DNA from: Tannerella sp.
Lineage (GTDB): Bacteria > Bacteroidota > Bacteroidia > Bacteroidales > Tannerellaceae
NCBI GenBank assembly: GCA_031271245.1
Contig: JAISWC010000280.1
Coordinates: 1-5,552, forward strand
Reading direction: 5' to 3'
Length of the DNA stretch: 5,552 bases
Shown: positions 1-5,552 of the stretch, piece by piece
How the letters are laid out: each line of letters begins with the position of its first letter
Position numbering within the stretch: position 1 is the stretch's first letter
Notes under the pieces: generated by a model
Told to the model about the DNA's origin: nothing
What the model saw: the letters and a program-made list of their open reading frames with translations, nothing else
The model's database searches: none
Made by a program: the position numbers and the translations under genes

Positions 1-413
1 TGAAGGAATTTCAGAAGTTCTGGCGCAGATATTCCGAAATATGGGAAGCCAAATCGGATTATACGGAAGCGTTCCCGCATTTGCTGTTACTGGCGTTTTT
101 GCAGCGGATACTGAATGGCGGCGGAAGGATTGACCGTGAAGTGGGCGCCGGCCGTGGACGGATGGATTTGTTTGTGGAATACGGGGACTACCGCTGTGTG
201 ATCGAGATAAAAATCCGGCACGACTACGACAGTTACCACCCGCTTCTTGACGAGGCGCTCGAACAGACGCTCCGTTACCGCGACTGTTTTGATAAAAACA
301 TACCCGCCTACCTGCTCCTCTTCGACCGCCGCAGCGAAAGCAAAAAAGCCGCCTGGGAGGAACGCATCCAATGGGAAGAAAACGTGGAAGGGGTTACGGT
401 GGCAGGATTATAA
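1..413 (+). CDS. AAA-ATPase-like / PD-(D/E)XK nuclease protein, C-terminal end (partial)
   Basis: The frame is open from the first complete codon (base 3) to the TAA at 411-413, giving 136 residues with no ATG, so the gene starts before the window. The visible part resembles the C-terminus of a Bacteroidales family that joins an N-terminal AAA-like ATPase (AAA_35 type) to a PD-(D/E)XK nuclease-fold domain. A tryptophan- and arginine-rich helix (FWRRY, residues 6-10) leads to FLQRILNGGGRIDRE (32-46). The nuclease-fold core follows: Asp55 in GRMDLF, then the E-x-K pair Glu68/Lys70 in VIEIKI, then a Gln88 helix (LEQTLRY). These match the expected catalytic positions, but whether this family cuts DNA is not established and its role is unknown. 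The ATPase half cannot be seen. It converges on the dehydrogenase gene to its right. Confidence 0.75.
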   Translation, partial: KEFQKFWRRYSEIWEAKSDYTEAFPHLLLLAFLQRILNGGGRIDREVGAGRGRMDLFVEYGDYRCVIEIKIRHDYDSYHPLLDEALEQTLRYRDCFDKNIPAYLLLFDRRSESKKAAWEERIQWEENVEGVTVAGL

Positions 414-427
414 ATATCCGCCGGTAG

Positions 428-450
428 AAAACCGCGGGATGTACCCGCAG
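428..450 (-). terminator. Putative intrinsic terminator of the SDR gene
   Basis: Read on the minus strand, a GC-rich stem starts 25 bases beyond the dehydrogenase stop codon. GCGGG (448-444) pairs with CCCGC (438-434) around a five-base loop, extended by one T-G and one C-G pair, and is followed directly by TTTT (431-428). The stem is short (seven pairs) and the T-run has only four bases. On the plus strand the nearest T-run (463-467) lies 13 or more bases from the stem, so it is a poorer terminator for the left-hand gene, though it might act in both directions. Confidence 0.5.
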
Positions 451-475
451 GCTTTATTCCCGTTTTTCTGCCGTT

Positions 476-1237
476 CTATTCTCCTGTTTTGTGAAACCGG
501 GTAGCGGCAGCCTGGGCGGCCGGCATGACCAGCACGTCCTGCAGATTTACGTGCGGGGGTCGGGTGACGGCAAAACCGACGGCCTCTGCGATGTCTGCGG
601 CCGACAGGGGAACGAATCCGTCGTACACACGGTCGGCGCGGTGTTGGTCACCGTTGAATCGTACTAGCGAAAACTCCGTTTCCACCGCACCCGGACAAAT
701 CTGCGTCACGCGGACGCCGTAAGGCAGCAAATCCATCCGCATCCCTTTGCTCAATGCGTCTACGGCGTGTTTGGTGGCACAGTAGACCGCGCCATGGGGA
801 TAAACCTCCTTCCCCGCTATCGACCCGATATTGATGATGTGTCCCGACTGCCGGGCAACCATCCCGGGCGATACGACGCGCGTGACGTACAGCAGTCCCT
901 TGATGTTGGTGTCAATCATCCGTTCCCAGTCGTCGACAGCGCCTTCGTGCAGCGGCTCTAACCCCACCGCAAGACCGGCATTGTTGACCAGGATTTCCAT
1001 CTCCTGCCATTCGCCGGGCAGGCTGTCGAACGCCCGGCAAACTTCGCCGTAATTCCTTACATCGAAAGAAAGCGTGTACACCCGTACGTCACAGGCTGTT
1101 TCGATTGCTTTCTTCAATTTCTCCAGACGCTCTTTCCGGCGTCCGGTGATAATCAGATTCATATTTTCCCTCGCCAGGCGAAAGGCGACGGCCTCTCCGA
1201 TTCCCGAAGTGGCGCCGGTGATACATGCCGTTTTCAT
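476..1237 (-). CDS. YdfG-like short-chain dehydrogenase/reductase
   Basis: A complete 253-residue classical SDR, probably a cytosolic NADP-dependent oxidoreductase. The cofactor-binding motif TGATSGIG is at residues 7-14. Arg33/Arg34 after the second strand (TGRRKERL) favour NADP(H) over NAD(H). Asp59 (FDV) and NNAG (85-88) complete the nucleotide site. The catalytic residues are visible: Asn111, Ser139 (INIGSIAG), Tyr152 and Lys156 (YCATK), then CPGAVETEFS (181-190). The NNAGLAVGLEP, MIDTN, HIINIGS and TEFS..RFNGD segments and the length closely resemble E. coli YdfG (248 residues), which oxidises 3-hydroxy acids such as L-allo-threonine and L-serine. The true substrate here is an inference. 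The ATG at 1237-1235 is the natural start, as the Rossmann motif begins six residues later. It lies 117 bases downstream of purA, so it may have its own promoter or be read through from purA. Confidence 0.93.
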   Translation of the reverse strand: MKTACITGATSGIGEAVAFRLARENMNLIITGRRKERLEKLKKAIETACDVRVYTLSFDVRNYGEVCRAFDSLPGEWQEMEILVNNAGLAVGLEPLHEGAVDDWERMIDTNIKGLLYVTRVVSPGMVARQSGHIINIGSIAGKEVYPHGAVYCATKHAVDALSKGMRMDLLPYGVRVTQICPGAVETEFSLVRFNGDQHRADRVYDGFVPLSAADIAEAVGFAVTRPPHVNLQDVLVMPAAQAAATRFHKTGE

Positions 1238-1257
1238 TGTGTTTATTGCTTTATGTT

Positions 1258-1352
1258 GTTGATAGTTAGTAGTTGGTAGTTAGTAGAGAGAGCGTCACCG
1301 GATGAGGCAATGCCGTCAGGCAAACCGTATTTTCTACTATCTACTAACTACC
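1258..1352. repeat. Intergenic repeat element with tandem 14-mers and inverted arms
   Basis: This stretch fills most of the gap between the purA stop codon (1355-1357) and the dehydrogenase start (1237). It holds two adjacent 14-base copies, GTTGATAGTTAGTA (1258-1271) and GTTGGTAGTTAGTA (1272-1285), differing at one base. The second copy is part of a perfect 13-base inverted repeat: GGTAGTTAGTAGA (1275-1287) and TCTACTAACTACC (1340-1352), separated by 52 bases. The interior carries a GA-run (1286-1292) and a small TGCC/GGCA hairpin (1311-1322). The outer arm ends two bases from the purA stop. No T-run follows on either strand, so it is not an obvious intrinsic terminator. It may be a small dispersed repeat or a transcript-end structure; its nature is not known to me. 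Confidence 0.7.
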
Positions 1353-1354
1353 GA

Positions 1355-2641
1355 TCATTCCTCTCCGTTTGAATCCGTATAGCGCAGAATCGTCTGTTCG
1401 CGGTCGGGGCCGACGGAAACGATATGGACGGGAACGCCCAGCTCCGCTTCGAGGAACGTGAGGTAGGCGTTAAATTCTTCCGGAAATTCGTTTTCACTCT
1501 TCATTTTCGTCATGTCCGTCTGCCATCCGGGCAGTTCCACAAAGACGGGTTCAAGCGCCGTTTCCGAAATCTCGAAAGGAAAGTCCTCCGTTTCTTCGCC
1601 GTCGATGCGATAGGCTACACAGGCCTTGATTGTCTCAAACGTGTCAAGCACGTCGCTTTTCATCATGATCAGCTGGCTGACGCCGTTAATCATGACGGCA
1701 TAACGAAGCGCCACCAGGTCAATCCATCCGCAGCGGCGACGCCGTCCGGTCACGGAACCGAACTCGTGTCCCCGGTCGCAGAGCGTGTCGCCCGTCCGGT
1801 CGGTCAGTTCGGTGGGGAACGGGCCGCTACCTACACGGGTACAGTAGGCTTTGAATATGCCGTAGACCTCGCCGATGCTGCGGGGCGAAACGCCCAGACC
1901 GGTACAGCATCCGGCGCAGATGGTGCTGGAAGACGTGACGAAGGGATAGGAACCGAAGTCGACGTCGAGCATCGTTCCTTGCGCGCCTTCGGCCAGGATG
2001 GATTTACCCTCCGAGAGCAGACGGTTGATTTCATGTTCGCTGTCAATCAGACGGAACTGTTTCAGGTATTCGAGGGCGTCGAGCCAGCGAGTTTCAAGCT
2101 CCGCAACGTCGCCACTGTAATTCAGTCCGCGCAGCAGCGCTTCGTGGCGGCTTCTGGCGGCGGCATACCTGGCGTCGAAGCCGTGCAGCAGGTCGCCGAC
2201 GCGCAGACCGTTGCGGCTGACCTTGTCCGTATAAGCCGGCCCGATGCCTTTGCCGGTCGTGCCGATCCGGGCGCTCCCCTTGGCGGCTTCACTGGCGGCA
2301 TCGAGCATCCGGTGAGTCGGGAGGATGAGGTGCGCCTTTTTGGAAATCCGGAGGCAACCGGTGATGTCGTGGCCGCTTTTGGCCAGGGTTTCACATTCTT
2401 CCCTGAAAAGCAGCGGGTCCAGTACGACGCCGTTTCCGATAATATTTATCTTTTCTCCCTGGAAGATACCCGACGGGACAGAACGGAGTATATACTTCTG
2501 ACCGTTGAACTCCAGGGTATGTCCTGCATTCGGCCCGCCCTGGAAACGGGCAATCACGTCGTAGCGGGGGGTCAGCACATCGACAACCTTGCCTTTGCCT
2601 TCGTCGCCCCACTGCAATCCTAACAATACGTCTATTTTCAT
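1355..2641 (-). CDS. purA: Adenylosuccinate synthase
   Basis: Catalyses the GTP-dependent joining of IMP and aspartate to form adenylosuccinate, the committed step from IMP to AMP, in the cytosol. The 428-residue length fits the family. The GTP-binding loop GDEGKGK is at residues 12-18 with catalytic Asp13, and catalytic His41 is in NAGHT (38-42). GTTGKGIGPAY (127-137), EGAQG (218-222), VTSSST (235-240), GSGPFPTE (271-278) and the arginine-rich GRRRRCGW loop (299-306) shape the IMP and aspartate sites. MKSDVLD (327-333) and SVGPDR (409-414) belong to the guanine-binding end. The start is the ATG at 2641-2639, because family homology begins at MKIDVLLGLQWG. The frame stays open to about 2776 on the minus strand, but that extension runs into the Fur-family gene and has no homology. 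The start lies 16 bases after the Fur-family stop, pointing to cotranscription. One small oddity is VTSSST where many relatives have VTSSNT. Confidence 0.98.
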   Translation of the reverse strand: MKIDVLLGLQWGDEGKGKVVDVLTPRYDVIARFQGGPNAGHTLEFNGQKYILRSVPSGIFQGEKINIIGNGVVLDPLLFREECETLAKSGHDITGCLRISKKAHLILPTHRMLDAASEAAKGSARIGTTGKGIGPAYTDKVSRNGLRVGDLLHGFDARYAAARSRHEALLRGLNYSGDVAELETRWLDALEYLKQFRLIDSEHEINRLLSEGKSILAEGAQGTMLDVDFGSYPFVTSSSTICAGCCTGLGVSPRSIGEVYGIFKAYCTRVGSGPFPTELTDRTGDTLCDRGHEFGSVTGRRRRCGWIDLVALRYAVMINGVSQLIMMKSDVLDTFETIKACVAYRIDGEETEDFPFEISETALEPVFVELPGWQTDMTKMKSENEFPEEFNAYLTFLEAELGVPVHIVSVGPDREQTILRYTDSNGEE

Positions 2642-2657
2642 TATTTGTATCTGTTGT

Positions 2658-3134
2658 TTATTCGTTGTTTTTTTTCTTTTGGAATTTCTCCCGGAACGTA
2701 CATTTCGAACACTTCCCGTAAATGTACAGGGAATGGTATTCGGAGGTGAATTTGGGGATTTTATAATTCGTCGCAATTTTCACCTTTTCGGTTTTCACTT
2801 CGCGGATGCTGCCGCAGCAGGAACAAATCACATGATGATGGGTCAGCGCCGCGCTTTTCAACTCGTACTGAACGATCCGGGAAGAAAACTGGTGGCGGAC
2901 CACCAGACCGGCATCCATCAGCAGTTCGACGGTATTGTATACGGCGGCCTGGCTGACACGGAAATGGTTTTCCGTCACGTGTCTCCGCAACGTTTCCACC
3001 TCGAAATGCCCCTGTATGCGGCAGATACATTCCAGAATGGTATAACGTTCTATCGTCTTTCGAAGCGCATTCTTCTCCAGATAGGCAGTAAGGACTTCCC
3101 GCATTTTGTCGACAGCGTACACGCCCGCACTCAT
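2658..3134 (-). CDS. Fur-family transcriptional regulator
   Basis: A 158-residue metal-dependent DNA-binding repressor of the Fur/PerR/Zur superfamily. The N-terminal winged-helix part contains RKTIERYTIL (25-34; relatives usually have RKTPERYAIL) and the recognition region FRVSQAAVYNTVELL (58-72). The C-terminal dimerisation part carries a histidine cluster THHHVIC (98-104), a CxxCG pair (Cys104, Cys107) and a second CxxC pair (Cys142, Cys145 in YGKCSKC). This gives the four-cysteine structural zinc site. The sequence does not settle whether it senses iron, zinc, manganese or peroxide. I chose the ATG at 3134-3132, ten bases after the DPP III stop. The ATG at 3104-3102 (MREVLTAYLE) is a plausible alternative, and longer starts would overlap DPP III. 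It sits between the peptidase and purA and is probably cotranscribed with both; its targets cannot be seen here. Confidence 0.92.
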   Translation of the reverse strand: MSAGVYAVDKMREVLTAYLEKNALRKTIERYTILECICRIQGHFEVETLRRHVTENHFRVSQAAVYNTVELLMDAGLVVRHQFSSRIVQYELKSAALTHHHVICSCCGSIREVKTEKVKIATNYKIPKFTSEYHSLYIYGKCSKCTFREKFQKKKNNE

Positions 3135-3144
3135 CTTCGCCCGG

Positions 3145-5196
3145 TTAGTTGTATGCGGGAAGGAAAGAGTATTCCCTGCTGTAGCGGAGCATCTGTTCCA
3201 CATAACCTTCCGAATAGTCCGGCACAATGTTAATCACTTCTCCCTTGCCGTTTCTGACCGGTTTCATGACCGGATTGACAAATCCCCGGTAGGGAGCCAG
3301 GTTCAGCGCCGCATAGCGTTTCAGCACTTCCCGGTGCAGCGCCGCGTCCACCTTCACGCCGTAAGTCTCGACCAGCCGTCGGCCGGCTTCATAGTCGCCT
3401 TCGCTTTTGATGCGCTGCACTTCGGCCAGCAGCTGTCCGAACAGGCCGCGCAATGCTTCGTAGTCGTTGATTACGACGTACGTTTTCCCGTCGCGCTTTT
3501 TCAGTTCAATCACATTGTCCGGCTGTCCCTTTTCGTATACCCACCGGGCAATCAGCTGACGGTTACGCATGTGAGCTTCCTCCACGTTCTTTCCGGCTTC
3601 GATGCGCACCAGCTGGGTCATCAGTCCGTTCATGAGGTATTTGTAATACTCGGCTTTGTAGGCTTCGGCATCGAGCGTCAGGCCCAGTTCCACCAGCTTT
3701 GCGTCGGCCAGGTAATAGAGCGCGAACAGGTCGGCGCGGGCTTCCTCCAGCGTCGAACTGTACGCCTTCAGTCCGTCCGGGTCGACGCCCGGCAGGATGA
3801 TTCCGGAACCGTGACCGAGACATTCGTGCAGGTCGGTATGCAGGTTGTCGGTCACAAAACCGTATTTCGTGAGCAGTTCCAGTTCCCTGTCGCTCCAGAC
3901 AAATTCCTCGCGGAAACCGTTTCCCTCCGAGGCTTTGTCGTAGGCTTCGGTGATGTTTTCGATGGTCACGGACTTGGAGCCGTGCTCGCGCCGGATCCAG
4001 TCGGCATTCGGCAGGTTGATGCCGATGGGCGTGGCCGGGTAGCAGTCGCCGCCCAGCATGGCGACGGTAATCACTTTGGCGCTGACGCCCTTCACTTCCT
4101 TTTTCTTGAAGCGCGGGTCGGTCGGCGAATGGTCTTCGAACCACTGGGCATTGTTGCTGATGATTTTGGTTCGTTTGGTGGCTTCGCGGTTGACGAAATT
4201 CACGAGGCCCTCCCAGCTGGCTTTCAGGCCCAGCGGATCGCCGTAGGTTTCCGTGAAGCCGTTGACGAAATCGACTTCCGAATGGACGTCCCGCACCCAG
4301 AGGATGGCGTAGGCGTCGAACGTCTTCAGATCGCCGGTCTGATAATATTCAATCAATTTTTCGATGACGGCTTTCTGCGCGTCGTTTTCGGCAAATGCCG
4401 CGGCTTTGCGCAGTTCGTCCATGATTTTCTCGATGGCTTCGGTGTACAGTCCGCCGGCTTTCCAGACCTTTTCCACCAGTTTGCCGTTTTCCTTTACCAG
4501 CCGGCTGTTCAGCCCGAAGGAGACGGGACGGGGATTGGACGGGTCTTTCAGTCCGGCGTAAAAGGCTTCCACTTCCTTCATGGTGACGCCCGGACCATAG
4601 TAATTGTTCGCCGAGGCGGCGATCAGGTCGCCGTTGCCGCTTTGCACCGTCCGTTTGGGCATGACGTTCGGCCGGAAGATGACGGGCGTGATTTCCGCCA
4701 GCCACTGATTCACGCTTTGTCCCTCGCGCAGCGGCAGCAGGGAGGCGTCCAGCTGACGGATGCAGCGGCGGAAAAACCCTTCCGTGAAACCGGGTTTAAA
4801 CTTGTCTTCCGCATAATGGTGGTGGATGCCGTTGGCAAACCATACCCGCTTGAGATACGTCTCCAGCGCTTTAAATTCCTTTGTGTTCCGGTCTCCCGTG
4901 TAGTGTCGGTAGATGGCTTCCAGCGACCGGCGGATGGCCAGGTTGTAACGGTTGTTCTGGTCATACAGAATGTCGCGCCCCATCAGGGCTGCTTCGGACA
5001 GGTGATAAATCAGCTGTTTCTGTTGCAGGGAAAGCGATTCGAACGCGGGCACTCGATAACGGAGCACTTCGATATCGGCAAAACGGTCTACCCCGTAACG
5101 AAACGGTTCGGAAGGGGCGCCTTCCTCATTCCGTTCCCGGTTCATGCAGGCCGCCGTGAGGGTCATGAATGTCATAAGTATAATCCATTTTTTCAT
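3145..5196 (-). CDS. Dipeptidyl peptidase III-type zinc metallopeptidase, likely lipoprotein
   Basis: A peptidase of family M49, which removes dipeptides from the N-terminus of short peptides. The 683-residue protein carries the hallmark HECLGH at 457-462 (zinc ligands His457 and His462, catalytic Glu458). The EEARAD motif (484-489) supplies the third ligand, Glu485. The substrate-side segments GINLPN (392-397) and EAHMRNRQ (His542), and Arg637 near the C-terminus, line up with conserved positions of human DPP III. From memory, the characterised Bacteroides thetaiotaomicron enzyme has the same HECLGH with a reactive cysteine. The N-terminus (MKKW, hydrophobic stretch, then LTAAC at 13-17) looks like a lipoprotein signal with Cys17 lipidated, implying an envelope location. 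The box is imperfect, with Thr rather than Leu at -3. ATG 5196 is preferred over the in-frame TTG at 5205. It is the likely first gene of a unit with the Fur-family gene and purA. Confidence 0.95.
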   Translation of the reverse strand: MKKWIILMTFMTLTAACMNRERNEEGAPSEPFRYGVDRFADIEVLRYRVPAFESLSLQQKQLIYHLSEAALMGRDILYDQNNRYNLAIRRSLEAIYRHYTGDRNTKEFKALETYLKRVWFANGIHHHYAEDKFKPGFTEGFFRRCIRQLDASLLPLREGQSVNQWLAEITPVIFRPNVMPKRTVQSGNGDLIAASANNYYGPGVTMKEVEAFYAGLKDPSNPRPVSFGLNSRLVKENGKLVEKVWKAGGLYTEAIEKIMDELRKAAAFAENDAQKAVIEKLIEYYQTGDLKTFDAYAILWVRDVHSEVDFVNGFTETYGDPLGLKASWEGLVNFVNREATKRTKIISNNAQWFEDHSPTDPRFKKKEVKGVSAKVITVAMLGGDCYPATPIGINLPNADWIRREHGSKSVTIENITEAYDKASEGNGFREEFVWSDRELELLTKYGFVTDNLHTDLHECLGHGSGIILPGVDPDGLKAYSSTLEEARADLFALYYLADAKLVELGLTLDAEAYKAEYYKYLMNGLMTQLVRIEAGKNVEEAHMRNRQLIARWVYEKGQPDNVIELKKRDGKTYVVINDYEALRGLFGQLLAEVQRIKSEGDYEAGRRLVETYGVKVDAALHREVLKRYAALNLAPYRGFVNPVMKPVRNGKGEVINIVPDYSEGYVEQMLRYSREYSFLPAYN

Positions 5197-5249
5197 ATTG
5201 AGCAACTCTTTTCTCCATACGCGAAATACGTCTGTCGCATACAGGCACG

Positions 5250-5281
5250 CAAAATTAGTAAATTATTCGACATGTCCCACA
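5250..5281 (-). promoter_or_regulatory. Candidate Bacteroidota-type promoter of the DPP III gene
   Basis: On the minus strand TAATTTTG (5257-5250) matches the TAnnTTTG -7 consensus of Bacteroides. Exactly 20 bases upstream lies TGTG (5281-5278), one mismatch from the TTTG -33 element and at the accepted spacing. Transcription would begin near 5243, giving a leader of roughly 45-50 bases before ATG 5196. It would drive DPP III and probably the Fur-family gene and purA. The -33 part overlaps the proposed end of the IS remnant. Confidence 0.55.
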
Positions 5282-5430
5282 GGGGTGTATTCTAAAATGT
5301 CGGATTTAATCTAAATACCTTTGCATCAAAAACGATGACACATTATTTTTCGGAGGTAAAAGATTCTCGAGTTGAAGGTCGGTGTTTACATCTTCTATCT
5401 GATATTTTAATCATATCCGTTTGCACCTAT
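5280..5430 (+). mobile_element. ISAs1-family insertion sequence remnant, left part
   Basis: This covers the stretch from a possible left terminus (CAGGGGTGTA at 5280-5289) to the point where the transposase stops resembling its family (about 5430). It is supported by the ISAs1-type N-terminal protein sequence, the AT-rich composition compared with the neighbouring genes, and a promoter-like element just before the transposase start. The left boundary is a guess from layout. No matching inverted terminus is visible in the window, so the right boundary and the fate of the rest of the element are unknown. Confidence 0.5.
5316..5323 (+). promoter_or_regulatory. Candidate -7 element for the transposase remnant
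   Basis: TACCTTTG matches the Bacteroides TAnnTTTG -7 consensus and lies 11 bases before the transposase ATG at 5335. Transcripts would therefore have almost no leader. I see no good TTTG about 20 bases upstream, where the sequence is only A/T-rich. It is probably the insertion sequence's own promoter. Confidence 0.45.
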
Positions 5431-5493
5431 CCGATCGTCAATAATCACGGCGGATTTAACCCACATTGCAGCATTTCCATCTCGAACTGTTAA
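5335..5493 (+). pseudogene. ISAs1-family transposase, truncated N-terminus
   Basis: An ATG at 5335 opens a 52-codon frame ending at TAA 5491-5493. Its first ~32 residues (MTHYFSEVKDSRVEGR, then CLHLLSDILIISVCTY at 17-32) match the N-terminal DDE_Tnp_1-associated domain of ISAs1/H-repeat transposases. The family pattern there is FSxxxDPRxxxxxxHxLxDIL. Intact family members run to several hundred residues with a DDE catalytic domain; none of that is present. After Tyr32 (codon 5428-5430) the family-like sequence is lost in all three forward frames, so an internal deletion, recombination or frameshift near 5430 is likely. The fragment should be inactive. It points away from DPP III and contributes AT-rich DNA upstream of that gene. 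Confidence 0.72.
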
Positions 5494-5552
5494 ATTTCAG
5501 TTAAAAACAGACGATTTTTGCCTGGAATTTTTCAGATAGAAATCGTAATCTA
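5494..5552. other. AT-rich tail without a recognisable gene; nested hairpin
   Basis: I see no coding sequence here. A 7-base inverted repeat, ACGATTT (5511-5517) and AAATCGT (5540-5546), encloses a smaller one, CTG (5522-5524) with CAG (5533-5535). The two stems are separated by four-base bulges on each side. It could be part of an insertion-sequence end, a hairpin belonging to a gene beyond the window, or chance in AT-rich DNA. Confidence 0.3.

Noticed and set aside
1321..1329. A minus-strand TACGGTTTG as a promoter -7 element for the dehydrogenase
   Set aside because: The spacing between TA and TTTG is three bases instead of two, and no TTTG lies at the proper distance upstream, so support is too weak to list as a promoter.
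1424..2623. A 399-codon open frame on the plus strand opposite purA
   Set aside because: It is antisense to an unmistakable adenylosuccinate synthase with all catalytic motifs and has no family resemblance of its own.
2642..2776. A 45-residue N-terminal extension of PurA
   Set aside because: It would overlap the Fur-family coding region, begins at a TTG, and has no homology to PurA, which normally starts just before the GDEGKGK loop.
3135..3227. A longer Fur-family protein starting at TTG 3227 or ATG 3203
   Set aside because: The added residues overlap the DPP III C-terminus and lie outside the Fur family's usual length; the starts at 3134 or 3104 fit better.
5252..5266. A weak dyad in the DPP III promoter as a Fur or PerR operator
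   Set aside because: Symmetry is poor and it does not match known Fur or PerR boxes; A/T-rich DNA gives such patterns by chance.
3106..5295. A 729-codon open frame on the plus strand opposite DPP III
   Set aside because: It is fully antisense to a strongly supported peptidase, shows no recognisable domain, and is rich in Phe, His, Val and Gly, as expected from reading biased GC-rich codons backwards.

Overview
The window looks like a chromosomal stretch from a member of the Bacteroidales (Bacteroidota). The PurA, Fur-family and dipeptidyl peptidase III (DPP III) proteins all read like Bacteroides/Parabacteroides/Tannerella-type sequences. Promoter candidates follow the TAnnTTTG pattern of this phylum, and no clear Shine-Dalgarno sequences precede the genes. 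The genes are fairly GC-rich while the last ~300 bases are clearly AT-rich. I cannot name the genus.

Layout, left to right. Positions 1-413 (+) hold the C-terminal end of an AAA-ATPase-like/PD-(D/E)XK nuclease protein that begins outside the window. It converges on a YdfG-like short-chain dehydrogenase (476-1237, -); a compact hairpin at 428-450 lies in the 62-base gap and best fits a terminator for the dehydrogenase. The 117-base gap behind the dehydrogenase start is almost filled by a repeat element (1258-1352) with a 14-base tandem duplication and 13-base inverted arms; it abuts the purA stop codon. On the minus strand, in transcription order, come a DPP III-type metallopeptidase with a lipoprotein-like signal (5196-3145), a Fur-family regulator (3134-2658) and adenylosuccinate synthase purA (2641-1355). 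Gaps of 10 and 16 bases suggest one transcription unit.

Upstream of DPP III (5197-5552) lie a candidate promoter for it, then the start of an ISAs1-family transposase reading rightward (5335-5493). This transposase loses family resemblance after about 32 residues and stops at residue 52. It is too short to be a normal gene and looks like an insertion-sequence remnant. A possible left end of this element lies near 5280, overlapping the likely -33 region of the DPP III promoter.

Functionally the main unit combines peptide breakdown, metal- or peroxide-responsive regulation and the committed step from IMP to AMP. These are housekeeping functions and I see no direct mechanistic link between them. 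I found no convincing sign of a new defence, toxin or biosynthetic system. The items most worth checking are the IS remnant and its effect on the DPP III promoter, and the repeat between purA and the dehydrogenase.
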